A DNA stretch of 64,000 nucleotides from Pratylenchus scribneri (taxonomy: Eukaryota > Nematoda > Chromadorea > Rhabditida > Pratylenchidae), in NCBI GenBank assembly GCA_030063045.1, contig JAQSEB010000023.1:6138001-6202000 (forward strand), given 5' to 3'. The position numbers and the translations under genes are program-made. Every line of letters starts with the position of its first letter. The stretch's first letter is position 1. The notes beneath the pieces were generated by a model that worked only from the letters and a program-made list of their open reading frames with translations, ran no database searches and was not told the DNA's origin. Shown in pieces: positions 1 to 9,815 of this stretch.

Positions 1-81
1 CTCAATTAAATTTTTTTTTATCGATTAATTTTATATCATTAATTCATCATTGAATTTTTGTCTTTCCATTCTTTTCACTTC

Positions 82-360
82 TTAATTCGGCACACAAGCA
101 TGTAATGGAGATGGAGCTCCGCGGTAGTAGAGAGGAATGGATGCATATTTGCAGTTTGCTTGATTTTTGCATTCCATTTCCTTTAATCCATCACATGTAG
201 ATTTGCAGCTATATTGTGAATATCCATTCTGGTAAAAGTCGAAGGTAAATTTGCAATATGTTCCTTGCATTTTGCACTCAAATTCGCGCAAACCAAAGCA
301 TTGCAGTGGTTGCGGAAACGGAACATTATGAGGCGGAGGCGGAGGTGGAAGAAGATAAGC
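82..360 (-). CDS. Cysteine-rich small protein, 3' terminal exon only
   Basis: This is a terminal exon encoding 92 residues. It is open from a splice acceptor (TTTTTTAG on the minus strand, just above 360) to the TAA at 82. It begins with a leader ending in a six-proline run, followed by eight cysteines. A motif of the form C-x-G-L-[RK]-E-x-E-C-K-x-Q-x(2,3)-C-K-[FY] occurs twice, at exon residues 21-38 and 56-72, so the cysteine core looks like an internal duplication. An even cysteine count suggests disulfides and therefore secretion, but no signal peptide is visible because the 5' exon was not found. I see no start exon between 361 and about 800. The family is not recognised. A secreted effector or a cuticle or egg-shell peptide are both possible. 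Confidence 0.6.
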   Translation of the reverse strand, partial: AYLLPPPPPPHNVPFPQPLQCFGLREFECKMQGTYCKFTFDFYQNGYSQYSCKSTCDGLKEMECKNQANCKYASIPLYYRGAPSPLHACVPN

Positions 361-810
361 CTAAAAAATGTGATGAAATTTTTGTAAAATGTATAAAAAG
401 GAATTTTAATTGGACACCTATTAATTTATCATCATAAGATTATGGAATTTGTTCACAAAATTTTTATATTTAAAATCAGAATTTTCATTCATAATTTATA
501 TAATATTATAATATTTTCTGTTTATCGTTATTTTTTCAAGTTTTGGAAGTTCTACCCAACCGATTTTCGAGATCTTTTTTTTAAAAGTTTCGTTTTCAGA
601 TGGCACATCTATAAAAACCCTAAGCTTGATATAATAACCAACCGGTTTCGAGATATTAGCCAAAAACCGGTTTAAAAAATTGAACTTTTTCGGTTTGCTT
701 AGGTAAAACTTTTTTCCTTTTGATTTTTTGATACCCATTGTTATTCTAGGAACCTAAGTTGGAGTCTTAGCTACAAAATGATATATGGTTTGTGGGGTCT
801 ATCTTCAAAA
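361..810. other. Gene-poor stretch
   Basis: This stretch is AT-rich with short opposing open frames (442-675 plus, 496-738 minus) that have no codon or motif support. The missing 5' exon of the cysteine-rich gene at 82-360 could lie here or further right, but I could not identify it. Confidence 0.4.
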
Positions 811-925
811 CCCATGGCTCTGGAAGCCGGCAAAAATTGGTACCTCGGCATTTTTTCCTTCATAGCCGATTGGCGAAGATGGGGGATGGGAACGGAGGTC
901 GCGGGTTCGAATCCCACCATGGGTA
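811..925 (+). ncRNA. tRNA-like B box, possible tRNA-derived SINE or pseudo-tRNA
   Basis: Positions 902-921 carry an almost ideal TpsiC arm with a perfect B box, GGTTCGAATCC. An A-box-like TAGCCGATTGG lies at 863-873, about 40 bases upstream. The seven bases after the arm (CATGGGT) are complementary to ACCCATG at about 811-817, which would be an acceptor stem closing a 115-nt molecule. That is too long for a plain tRNA, and I cannot draw a good D arm or anticodon arm. The TpsiC stem has one C-A mismatch. A SINE head or a decayed tRNA is more likely than a working tRNA. Confidence 0.3.
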
Positions 926-984
926 GATAATTTTTTTAGATGGACAAAGATGAGGAATGGCTTTTTATGGCGATTGGGAGAAAG

Positions 985-1600
985 GTGCGCGGGATATATA
1001 CGGATATAAGAGGATTAAGGTGGATATAGGGAGATTAAGCCCCGAAATTGATGGGAAATGACCCGAAAGGCCAGTTGAAGGTCAGGGAAGTGGGCCGAAG
1101 GCCCAGGGATGCACGGAATTAAGCCGGATAAAGGGGGATTAAGAGGGATTAAGCCGGATTAAGGGGGATTAAGAGGTATTAAGGGGGATTAAGAGGGATT
1201 AAGCCGGATTAAGCCCCGAAATAGATTGGAAATGGCCCAGAGGGACAGTGGAAGGTCGGAGAATTGTCTATGAGTGCGCGGGATATATCCGGATATAGGG
1301 GGATTAAGGTGGATATAGGGGGATTAAGCCCCGAAATTAATGGAAAATGACCCGAAAGGCCAGTTGAAGGTCAGGGAAGTGGGCCGAAGGCCCAGGGATG
1401 CACGGAATTAAGCCGGATAAAGGGGGATTAAAAGGGATTAAGCCGGATTAAGGGGGATTAAGAGGTATTAAGGGGGATTAAGAGGGATTAAGCCGGATTA
1501 ATAGTTGAAATAGGCCGAAGGCAAGATGGCCCGGCCGAAGGCCGTAAGATGCGCGGAATTAAGCCTTATAGCGGGGATTAAGAGGGATTAAGCCGGATAA
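985..1600. repeat. GGATTAAG array with a 289-bp tandem duplication
   Basis: Short units of the type GGGGGATTAAG, AGGGATTAAG and CCGGATTAAG are repeated many times. At a larger scale, the block starting GTGCGCGGGATATAT at 985 recurs at 1274 with very few differences, an offset of 289 bp. Both blocks contain the same order: GATATA steps, CCCGAAA, GGCCGAAGGCCC, then GGATTAAG runs. A third, partial copy lies at about 1503-1600. No open frame is conserved, so this is repeat DNA. Confidence 0.85.
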
Positions 1601-1629
1601 ACGGAAGATAACCCTACTAGGGATCTTTT

Positions 1630-1751
1630 AAAGCGCGATAGCGCTTTCTTCCTACCAAAAACAAAATTTCTAATTGTCCCATATATTCCTTACACCCATC
1701 GAATCCAATGCCCTCCAAATTTTAACCAGTCGAGCTTGCCTCGACTGGTTA
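1630..1751. repeat. Two hairpins at the end of a repeat element
   Basis: A 7-bp stem, AAAGCGC-GATA-GCGCTTT, lies at 1630-1647. A 12-bp perfect stem with a 5-base loop lies at 1723-1751 (arm TAACCAGTCGAG). Between them is text resembling CCCATATATTCCTTACACCC, which is very like the tails of the two Helitron-like units at 31.7 and 32.8 kb. The array before it and these hairpins may be one degraded element of that type. Confidence 0.5.
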
Positions 1752-2071
1752 TTTAATTTTTAGATTATTTTTAAAATAATTAAAATAATAACTTGCCGTA
1801 AATGAATTTAAAATGTTTTTGATATTTTTTAGTCCGTAGGGAATAAGTTGGGTGGGGCATTGTTTTGAAAACAGCCAAAAGGGAAATAATTTATTAATAA
1901 ATGTGGATACTTATTTAAAACCCCAAATGTCCTTCTTGTTGGAATTTCAATGTATTTGAGTGATAATAATACGAATTTTTGGAGATATTTTAAAAATTGT
2001 TCAAGTTTTCAGAAAATTATTAAGACAACTTTTTTTTCTTTTTAAGAACATTTAGGGTTGAATTGGTTGCT

Positions 2072-2266
2072 TTATTGCGCTTTGGCCAAATAATTGCCAA
2101 GGTAGTATTTAACTTTTCCACTATTATTTTGGTAAAAATTTCCATTTAAAAGAATCGAATAATCCACCTCAACACCGACATTCATTTCGTTCACAATGAA
2201 GATGTTCATACCGCCAAACATGAACAAAACGATGGTTGAGAAAATGATGGCTTTGATGATGAACAT
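2072..2266 (-). CDS. Putative small secreted peptide (64 aa)
   Basis: This is a single-exon ATG-initiated frame of 64 residues. The first ~25 residues are strongly hydrophobic (MFIIKAIIFSTIVLFMFGG), which fits a signal peptide or an N-terminal anchor. The remainder is a short polar tail with no cysteines, ending YYLGNYLAKAQ. An AATAAA overlaps the stop codon on the minus strand, which would serve as a polyadenylation signal. The family is not recognised. Support is limited to the leader, the signal and the absence of any better frame, so a chance frame in AT-rich DNA is possible. Confidence 0.4.
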   Translation of the reverse strand: MFIIKAIIFSTIVLFMFGGMNIFIVNEMNVGVEVDYSILLNGNFYQNNSGKVKYYLGNYLAKAQ

Positions 2267-3120
2267 TTTGGACTATTTGGATTTGATAGATAGTAAATTT
2301 TTTGATGGAAGAATTAAGAATGAGGATTGAAATTGAAAATAAATTGATAAAATGACGTTAAAAGCATTATAAAATAAATAAAAAACATAAAAAGCTTTTT
2401 AAAGTGGAATAAATGAATAATGCATTAAAAAGACAGAAATGAATGCCTTAATGGAAAACTGCTTAAAAAATATTAAAATAAAATAGCATTATGTCACGCT
2501 GGTGTCAAATAGAAAATAGAACATAAAAATGGATTTTGAATGAATTTGGGTAATAATGAATTTTAATAAATTTAATTAAATTCTTTTTTTTTCATGAACA
2601 ATAAGCATTTGAATTCTACCACATTGGGGGGCCTCACTTTTTCTTTTCAACAAAAAGGGGATACAGAACTCTCAAGTATCGTAATTGATTATTTAGCCAG
2701 CAATTATGTATTTCCGCCATATCAATTGCATGAACAAAATCACAGTGCTTCAATTCATTTGGCATGCATTTTAATACCAAATGGTTGAACTTTTCCTCCA
2801 CAAATATTTGTCATTTCTTATTTATTACGAAATTGAATTGCAACGAATCGGCTTAACAATCATCGCACTTTGCAATTTGGTGTTGACGGTTGATGGTAAA
2901 TATGTGGATATAAATAATGTTTTGAAAAATTCATTGTGTCATCAAATGAACGCAAAAAGAACAATCAAAAAATGTATAAATGTGAATGAAATATAATGGA
3001 CATAGCAAAAAAAAGGGCTTCCTTATAGAAGTTAATGGCCAATTCGAAAATGGTGGAATAAATTCCGAACAAAGACTTTCAAAACATTCACAGATGTGCG
3101 CAAAAACACGCCGAGGGCAC
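2267..3120. other. Gene-poor stretch
   Basis: This is AT-rich intergenic DNA. The plus-strand frames at 2594-2788 and 2781-2996 have no recognisable domain, signal peptide or splice partners, and I do not call them genes. Confidence 0.5.
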
Positions 3121-3128
3121 TATAAATA
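3121..3128 (+). promoter_or_regulatory. TATA box (TATAAATA)
   Basis: TATAAATA directly follows a GC-rich patch (CGCCGAGGGCAC) and lies 164-171 bases upstream of the ATG at 3292. The position is sensible for a core promoter with a 5' UTR of roughly 130 bases. It was found by motif only. Confidence 0.45.
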
Positions 3129-3291
3129 TTCGTTCACATTGTTTATTGTTGTTCAATTTTAACTTTTCAATTCATCTTCCTTTCCCCAAAAAAAATTCAT
3201 TCTACTTTTTTATTTATGTTTTAAATAACTTAAATATTTTATCCCTCTAGCTTAAATTTCCACAGTTTTTATTATATTTATAATTATAATT

Positions 3292-3759
3292 ATGAGCAAG
3301 GACGGAGTGGAATTTTTCAAGGTCGAAGAGACAAATGATCAAACTGCCATCGGAATTAAAGCCACTGTCCTTACTGCTAGTGCCGCTGATGGACAGGTCA
3401 GTACATGAATTTTTAAACGGAAAGTGTAAATTTTATTCAGATTGGTGCTGAGCTTTTGTCAGGGTCTGCTGGAGGGAAACTCGGCCTTGACCAAAATGGA
3501 TTGGAGGCTAAAATTGATATGAATGCTACATTGGCAAGTGCCAAACTTGGCCCTGTCGAGGCAAAAGTCGGCATCGGAGGTTGGTTACATTCTTTTCAAT
3601 TTCTTCAAGTAAATTTCTTCTTCAGTCGAAACCGGAGTGAAAGCTGGCCCGGATGGTGTTGGTTTGAAATTGGCGGGCACTGGCTTTGGGATGGGATCCA
3701 ACGGCATCGAATTATCGGTGTTTGGCAGTAGCATTTCTTTCAATCCTTTTGGAAAATGA
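3292..3759 (+). CDS. Glycine-rich 125-residue protein of unknown function, three exons
   Basis: The exons are 3292-3396, 3441-3579 and 3626-3759, with GT-AG introns of 44 and 46 bases and matching phases. The spliced frame has 126 codons including TGA. The product starts MSKDGVEFFKVEE and has no signal peptide. It is rich in Gly, Ala, Lys and Val in alternating blocks (GIKATVLTA, GLEAKIDMNA, GPVEAKVGIG, GLKLAGTGF), a pattern that would suit a repetitive beta-strand structure. No cysteine is visible. A TATA box lies at 3121, and AATAAA follows at about 3840. I do not recognise the family. The tiny introns and phase agreement make the gene model strong even though the function is unknown. Confidence 0.85.
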
Positions 3760-4052
3760 AGAAGAAAATACGAACAATTTTATGCATTTGGAATTTTTTA
3801 AACATTTTCAATCATATTGAATGAACAATCCAATATTTTGAATAAATTTGAGAATTAAAAAAGAAAAATTGTATTTTTGACGAATTTGAGGAATTTAAAT
3901 AAAATTAATGTTTTATTCGTATAAAATATTCCATTAATTATATAATTTTAAAAAGTGAATTCTTGAATTGACATAGATTTTGCAAAAGAATTATTGAAAA
4001 AAATTGTGTTATTTTCCAAATTTCTCTCACAACTAATTTTGATTTTTCCTTA

Positions 4053-4228
4053 GGCTACTTCAAATAATGGTCCATTAAAATTTCATCGGAATGGAATCGA
4101 AGAAAGATTTTTACTCGAATCTCTGTAATTGGAAGCTGACAATGGCCAAATTTTGCATATTTATAAAAAATATTACTACGTTTATAAATTGAGAATAATT
4201 GTGGTGAACAAAATCAAAAATGGATAAA
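4053..4228 (+). pseudogene. Relic exon 3 of the F-box-like family
   Basis: The translated text runs in the order F-x-x-E-S-[stop]-LEADNGQILHIY ... KLRIIVVNKIKNG. It matches the third exon of genes A-D (for example gene A: ELKTENGQTLCIHDGE ... ELKLIVVNKVDRKKW). There is an in-frame TAA and a missing segment between the two halves. No first exon or other exons of the family are visible nearby. This is a decayed stray copy about 9 kb from gene A. Confidence 0.75.
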
Positions 4229-4610
4229 ATATTTCTGCCTGGTTTAATTACTGTCATTGACCTTGCTCATTTCGGAAAATTACTAATTCCTTCAAATTCC
4301 CTCTGCTTCTCCTCTCCTCACTACTTTCTTATTGCCAAGCACATTCATTACCATGGAACAGCTGAATGAATTCTGAACTGACAAAATAAGTCGAATTTCC
4401 CAAGGAACATGGCATTAAATCTTTAAAAAACATCAAATAGTGTTAATTAATCGATTAGATCTAACAAATAAGTGTGCACTTTTTGAGGCATTTTTTAAAA
4501 AATAAAAAGAGAGTTATGTTATTTGTTTTTCATCAAGCAACTTTATCCAATTTTTACATTCGTAAAACCTCTCAAATCCCTTCTTTTTAATAAAAATTTG
4601 AAGCAATTTT

Positions 4611-4776
4611 AAGGGGGAAGCGCGAACGCTATCCCCCACACTCAAAAATTTAGCTGTGGGCCTATCCCAGTTCGGGACCGCCCTGCGGGTCAACCCCACT
4701 CGAAAGTGCAATGAGGGAGTCTCGCCACAGGTGTCCTGCCTTCTTGATCGCAGGAACACCCCAGCCAGGTAAGTTT
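4611..4776 (-). ncRNA. U1: U1 spliceosomal snRNA
   Basis: Read on the minus strand, the RNA begins AAACTTACCTGG, the sequence that pairs with 5' splice sites. Stem-loop I carries the loop GATCAAGAAGG, one base from the usual U1-70K site. Stem-loop II has ATTGCAC, the U1A-binding loop. The Sm site AATTTTTGA lies near plus-strand 4650. The 3' stem-loop IV is GGGGGATAGCG-TTCG-CGCTTCCCCC. The length is about 166 nt, as expected for U1. The order and spacing of all elements fit. Upstream DNA (4777-4860) would hold the snRNA promoter, though I cannot assign a proximal sequence element with certainty. Confidence 0.97.
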
Positions 4777-5119
4777 ATGAACTCGCGAATTGTCGTCTTT
4801 TCTTCTCTTTTTGTGTGCAAAATATGAAAGGATACATTTTACCAAGTGGGGCGGCAAAATGCGGGTGGGAAATAATTTTGAGGGAAAAGCGCATTTAATT
4901 GGGCAGAAAAACGTAGGAAAGCGATGAAAGAAAGGCGAGGAATTGTGAGGCTAGACTTAGAGAGTAAAATGAGTTGAGGGAAGAATGGAATGATGGCGGC
5001 CATTTTTTAATGTGAAGGGAGGGGAGAGGGAAGCGACTTGTAGGCATAACTTGCCTGCCTGCTGCTGGGGGAAGAGTGGGAATATTTAAGATGGATAGAG
5101 CTTAAATTTGTAGTAAGAG

Positions 5120-5398
5120 ATGTGAAAAGGGAGCGTGTAGGCAGTGTGTTGAATATGTGGAATATATGTCTGTTTATTTGGTGGGGAAGAGTGTGGAAAT
5201 TGGGGCCTTTTTGTACCCTTCCAACGCATCTGCAATTTGCCCCCATTCATCCATCAAATTCCCTCTTTTCCCTTTTATATTTGGTTTTAACCCAGTGCTA
5301 TAAGGTACTTGGCGTTCCTGACCGGGGAAACCTGTGTCCAAGGACAAAAACAACTTTTTGGAAGCTGCTTCCGGGGATATCCGGAGGCTTAAAAGAAA
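5120..5398 (+). repeat. Dispersed repeat family R, copy 1
   Basis: The core reads GCATCTGCAATTTGCCCCCATTC followed by CCATCAAATTCCCTCTTTTCC, and is shared with five other copies at about 5928-6190, 6482-6865, 10780-11100, 11403-11660 and 11890-12175. This copy and copy 4 end with a common tail (GTACTTGGCGTTCCTGACC to CCGGAGGCTTAAAAGAAAA). The reverse strand of most copies keeps a short open frame, MDEWGQIADALEGHK. Confidence 0.85.
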
Positions 5399-5927
5399 AT
5401 TAAATTTAGGATGAAATAGTACTTAAAATACAGGGAAACATTAATTAATTAATTAAATTTTTTTTTTATGTAATTTATTGATAAATAAGTTTTAATAACT
5501 AAATCATTTAGAGGTCATAAATGTTTGTTTAAATAAAAATCAAATTCCAGAGTAATAATTAAATTATAAGAATTAAATTCTTTCCAATATTTTTATTAAA
5601 GCCATTTATCCATAGTCAGGCAAAAATGAATTTGATGGCTATTTTCAAAATTATCTGCCCTATTTCCATTAAAAATTCAATTTCCATTACGATTAAAACT
5701 AATTAATCTTTAGGCAATTTCGCGAAATCAAAGCTAATTGGTCGTCGGTAACAGAAGATAAAAATTGATGTTAATTTTTGCAATTATTTCTGATTTTATT
5801 AAATATAAATATGCCAATCTTAATTAAATAAAATTATAAAAACGATCAATTTTCATATCGAGAGAAGAACTTTTGTAAATATAATAATTTAAAATGAAAA
5901 ATAGCCTAATTTATTTTTTTTTTATTT

Positions 5928-6190
5928 TTAAGCACCGCCCAACAATGTTGGGTAATGCAATTCCAAAATTTTATTCCAAACCACTCGTTGAAGAGGGTAG
6001 GAATGATTAAGTACCTCAAACTTGGGTAATTAAACCGAAGATGAAGGGGAAAAGAGGGAATTTGATGGATGAATAGGGGCAAATTGCAGATGCGTTGAAA
6101 GGGCACAAAAAGGCCCCAATTTCCCCAACTCTCCCCGACCAAATAAACAGCAAAGTGCTTCACATTACAGCACACTTACTCCACATTTCC
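5928..6190 (-). repeat. Dispersed repeat family R, copy 2 (inverted)
   Basis: This is the same core as copy 1 in inverted orientation. It starts at the palindrome CCCAACAATGTTGGG that marks one end of copies 2, 3, 5 and 6. Copies 1 and 2 face each other across an AT-rich spacer of about 530 bp. The MDEWGQ frame carries an in-frame stop here. Confidence 0.85.
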
Positions 6191-6481
6191 TTTTTACTTC
6201 CTCACTTATTTGATTGTGATTTATATGTATATGCCTAATAAGTGAGGCATTTGGGCACTTTTTGAGATAAACTTGGCCGATATATAGCTATAAATGGAAT
6301 AAAAATATGTTTTTTTTTTCATTAATTGATTTATTTTAAATTATTGATTTAGAAATTAACACTTCTCAAAAAATATTCTATAAAATTTCATTGAGATGAA
6401 AACTAAATTTTTGAATCTATTATTTTTGAATCTATGGGCAAACACTAATTTTAGCAAACTTTATTCTAAATAAATTTAATT

Positions 6482-6865
6482 TTAAGCACCACCCAACAAT
6501 GTTGGGCAATGCAGTTCCAAAATTTATTCAAAACCACTCGTTGAAGAGGGTAGGAAACACCAAATACCTCAAACTTGGGTAATTAAACCAAAGATGAAAG
6601 GAAAAGAGGGAATTTGATGGATGAATGGGAGCAAATTGTTGATGCGTTGGATGGGCACAAAAGGCCCCAATTTCCCCACTCTTCCCAACCAATTAAACAG
6701 CCAAATGCTTCACACATTCAACTCACTTCCTCCACATTCCCTTTTTCTCCTTTCTATCAATTTCTCTTAGTAATATTTCTCATTTCCTCTTCGCTTTTCC
6801 TCAATCATTACAAACAAAAACAAGCAAAAAACCTTCCCTTTCAAAGTGAATTGGACATTCTCTAA
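6482..6865 (-). repeat. Dispersed repeat family R, copy 3
   Basis: This copy has the same orientation as copy 2 and again starts with CCCAACAATGTTGGG. The open frame (MMDEWEQIVDALDGHK) extends further here into a hydrophobic tail, giving 83 codons from 6614. Confidence 0.85.
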
Positions 6866-6904
6866 TTTATTGGCCAATTTTGATTTTATTTTCGGTTGTT
6901 AATT

Positions 6905-7295
6905 TTTTTGACCAAATTTACATTCTTTTGTCCACAAAATCGCATTTTTTGTCCACAAATCAGTTTTTGTTAGATAACTTTTTAATGAGATCCCCAAAAT
7001 TTATACCCATTTTATAGAGCTCATCTAGACGCGTCGATTGATATATAGTTTGTTGGGTTAGGCGCCAAAATTCAAAGTATTAAACCGCTTAAACCTTATC
7101 TGGTTTTCGGTTTATAACTAACTCTTTTAATTTTGAACCAAACCCCAACAAACTATATAATATATCAATCGACGCGTCTTGATCTCGATGAACTATATCG
7201 ATTGGGTATAAGGTTTATAGTTCTAGGATCAAGCACTAATAAGTTATTATGTTATGGACAAAAGAATGCGATTTTGTGAACAAAAAATGTTTTTT
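6905..7295. mobile_element. Foldback element (long inverted repeat)
   Basis: The two halves are inverted copies: ATTCTTTTGTCCACAAAATC near 6923 against GATTTTGTGAACAAAAAATG near 7270. The inner pair around GACGCGTCGATTGATATATA at about 7029 is inverted near 7160-7185. There is no coding potential. This is a non-autonomous hairpin element. Confidence 0.75.
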
Positions 7296-7681
7296 TTCTT
7301 TAATTTTCTCATTCTCAAATAGAAAAAAAATCTTAATTTATACCAATTTATAAAAAAGGCAAGTTTCACGAATAATCTTCTGAATCATTTTACTAAAAAA
7401 TGAATTAATTGACGAATAAATTTATAAAAATTTTATTCAAATTCTCAACTCATCGAAGCCTTTCTCCATATCAGTAATAGAGTATATTTTTATCTTTAAA
7501 AAATTCAATCAATAAAAAATAGTCAATAGGCAGGAATTGAAATAAGAAATAGGTAATAATAATAATCAAAATGAATGTGCCTTTGCTGCTTATATTTTCA
7601 AATCTTCCAAAATATTTGGTCACATTCTTTACATGTAAAGTGTAAACAGCATTTAGGCATCTTCCTCCATATTCGATGATT

Positions 7682-8969
7682 TCAAATGTTCGAATATTTT
7701 TGCACATTTCGAGTTGATTTTCTGCCATATTTCGTGCATACGTGAGTGCGTTTATGCTCCTTCAATATATTGGATTGCCGGAATGATTTGCCACACAAAT
7801 CACATCGAAATGGCTTTTCGCCAGTGTGAATTCGTTTATGTCCAATCAAATGGCCGGACTGTCTGAATGATTGGCCGCAAACATCACATTGGTATGGCTT
7901 CTCGCCTTTATGAATAAGTGCATGTGATTGCAATGTTCTCGAAGAGGCAAATGATTGGCCACAATCCGTGCAAACATATGGCTTTTCCCCGGTATGAATC
8001 CGTTTGTGCCTTTTCAATGAGCCCGGATGGTTGAATGATTGGCCACATTCCTCGCAAACATATGGCCTTTCCCCAGTATGGGTGTACCAATGCATTCGCA
8101 TATTACTCATCTCTTTCGTCCGATGTTCGCATCCTGGCCAATTGCATTTTAACTGTGCAAAATTTTTAATTAAAAAAGAATATATATAGTAGATAATTCT
8201 GGGAATTAGTTATTCCTGCTGGAATTATCTAGGGCTCTGGGCAAGTTTAATTTTTGAAATCTCGGCTTCTAAACATCGTACAGACTCGAGAGTGGGCTCA
8301 TTCGATTAGTCATAGTCGATTTATTATATGAAATTTCAATTTCAGACCAGTTTAGGGGCTAGGTTTAGGGTTATAATAGTGCCGGAATGAGTTCTAGGGT
8401 TAGGGTTATACCAGTCTGAAATTAAAATTTCATATAGTAAATCGACTCTGTCGTATCGAATGAGCCCAATCTCAGGTCTGTACGATGTTTAGAAACCTAG
8501 ATTCCCAAAATTAGCTAGCTAGATAATCCCGGGACTAGCCCATTCCCAGAATTAGCTGTGTAACACATACCATATTTCCAATTTTTATGGGTGCAAATCT
8601 GATTTGTCCGTCAATGCCATCGTTTATCACTTTTTCACTGAATTTAAACGTGTTTTTATTGGAAGAAATTCAAAAAAATGTGTTTTACATTGTTCCATTC
8701 ATTTTGTCTTCTTCGTCCAAATCTTCCTCAACGGAAATGGATCTACCGTTTTGTTCATCATTCAATTCAATTTTCCCCACCAATCCATTATTCTGGCTAG
8801 CAATAGCAATATTAGCCTCAACTTCAAATGCTTCTTCTTCTTTCAATTCAATATTTTGGTTGTTTTCATATTCTTCACCATTCAAAGTTGTACATAATGT
8901 TGTTTCCATTAATGGACAATTTGTTTGCATTTTGACATTTTCCACAAAATCAAACGTATTATCCAAATT
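7682..8969 (-). CDS. C2H2 zinc-finger transcription factor, 5' end missing
   Basis: Minus-strand exons are 8689-8969, 8571-8637 and 7682-8152, all in phase. The 5' part is acidic (NIELKEEEAFEVE, SVEEDLDEEDK), as in an activation region. The last exon holds five C2H2 fingers in a row: the first has C-x4-C spacing (CNWPGC ... HWYTH), and the next four are classic, with TGE[KR]P linkers and cores CEECGQSF, CTDCGQSF, CDVCGQSF and CDLCGKSF. It should bind DNA in the nucleus. The exon at 8969 opens with an acceptor (CTTGTAG) and no ATG, so at least one upstream exon is missing, perhaps beyond the element at 9135-9616. The tail after the last finger ends in TGA at 7682. Confidence 0.88.
8190..8560. 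mobile_element. Foldback element inside a zinc-finger gene intron
   Basis: The arms are inverted copies. ACATCGTACAGACTCGAGAG ... ATATGAAATTTCAATTTCAGAC at about 8272-8346 faces GTCTGAAATTAAAATTTCAT ... CTGTACGATGTTTAG at about 8412-8490. The element lies wholly in the last intron of the C2H2 gene. Confidence 0.75.
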
Positions 8970-9134
8970 CTACAAGGGATTATTATTTATTATTATTTGT
9001 ATTATATTGTTGTTCTATTCAATAATGACGGAAAATTTAGGTTTTTATTAAAAACGGGTTTGCCCCAAGTGGACGAGGGCCTACTGGGCGACCGGTTAAT
9101 ATATTTAAAAATCCAAATTTTTTGGCATATAAAT

Positions 9135-9616
9135 TAGGGTTAATTCCCCGCGGGCGGGGAATGAAAAAGCGGGGAACGGGGAGAGCGGGGAATCAGGGTG
9201 CGGGGAGCGGGGCGGGGAGGCTCCGCTCAGCGGGGCGCCCCCGCCCCGCACTCGTTTGGGGTACTGTACAATTTTTTGAAATTTGATTAAACAAATTTTA
9301 AAAATTACCAAAATAAAATTATTTAAACTTTTTTTCTGCATTAAAATCCTTTTAATTATCTTATTTTATTTTTAAATTACCATTTTGGGCAAGGTTATCA
9401 ACTCCCAAATAAAAAAATTTGACATAAAGATCCAAAAAATTGGCAAAAATGGGGGTATAAATAAGGATTGCGGGGAGGCGGGGAGACGGGGAATCGAAGT
9501 GCGGGGAACGGGGAATGCGGGGAATCAAGGTGCGGGGAGCGGGGCGGGGAATTTGCCCAAAATTCTTGGATTCCCCGCCCCGCGTCCCCGCCCCGCGGGA
9601 CGGGGAATTAACCCTA
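9135..9616. mobile_element. hAT-like non-autonomous element, GC-rich, 482 bp
   Basis: The ends are inverted: TAGGGTTAATTCCCCG at the left and CGGGGAATTAACCCTA at the right. The flanks carry a perfect 8-bp direct duplication, ATATAAAT (9127-9134 and 9617-9624). The subterminal regions are dense in GCGGGG words while the centre is AT-rich. There is no transposase. Eight-base target duplications are typical of hAT transposons. Confidence 0.88.
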
Positions 9617-9815
9617 ATATAAATATATCGACGAGTCTAGATGAGCTATTTAGCACAATTCTACTGCTAGTTTCATTTTTGATTTTTGAATCAAAAATAA
9701 TAGATTTTAGGCAGGAAAAACAAAATGGAGAGTCGCTCACAGTTAACCCAGTTGAACGTGGCATTTAAAAATTGACTGTGATGTGATGATTGATGAAAAT
9801 CCATTTTTGTCCTTT

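Noticed and set aside
2594..2996. Two consecutive plus-strand frames of 64 and 71 codons
   Set aside because: No signal peptide, domain, splice partner or promoter; composition fits chance frames.
4514..4759. 81-codon minus-strand frame over the snRNA
   Set aside because: It is an accidental reading frame through the U1 snRNA gene.
9385..9768. 127-codon plus-strand frame rich in G, A and N
   Set aside because: It runs through the GC-rich end of the hAT-like element and out past its target duplication; not a gene.
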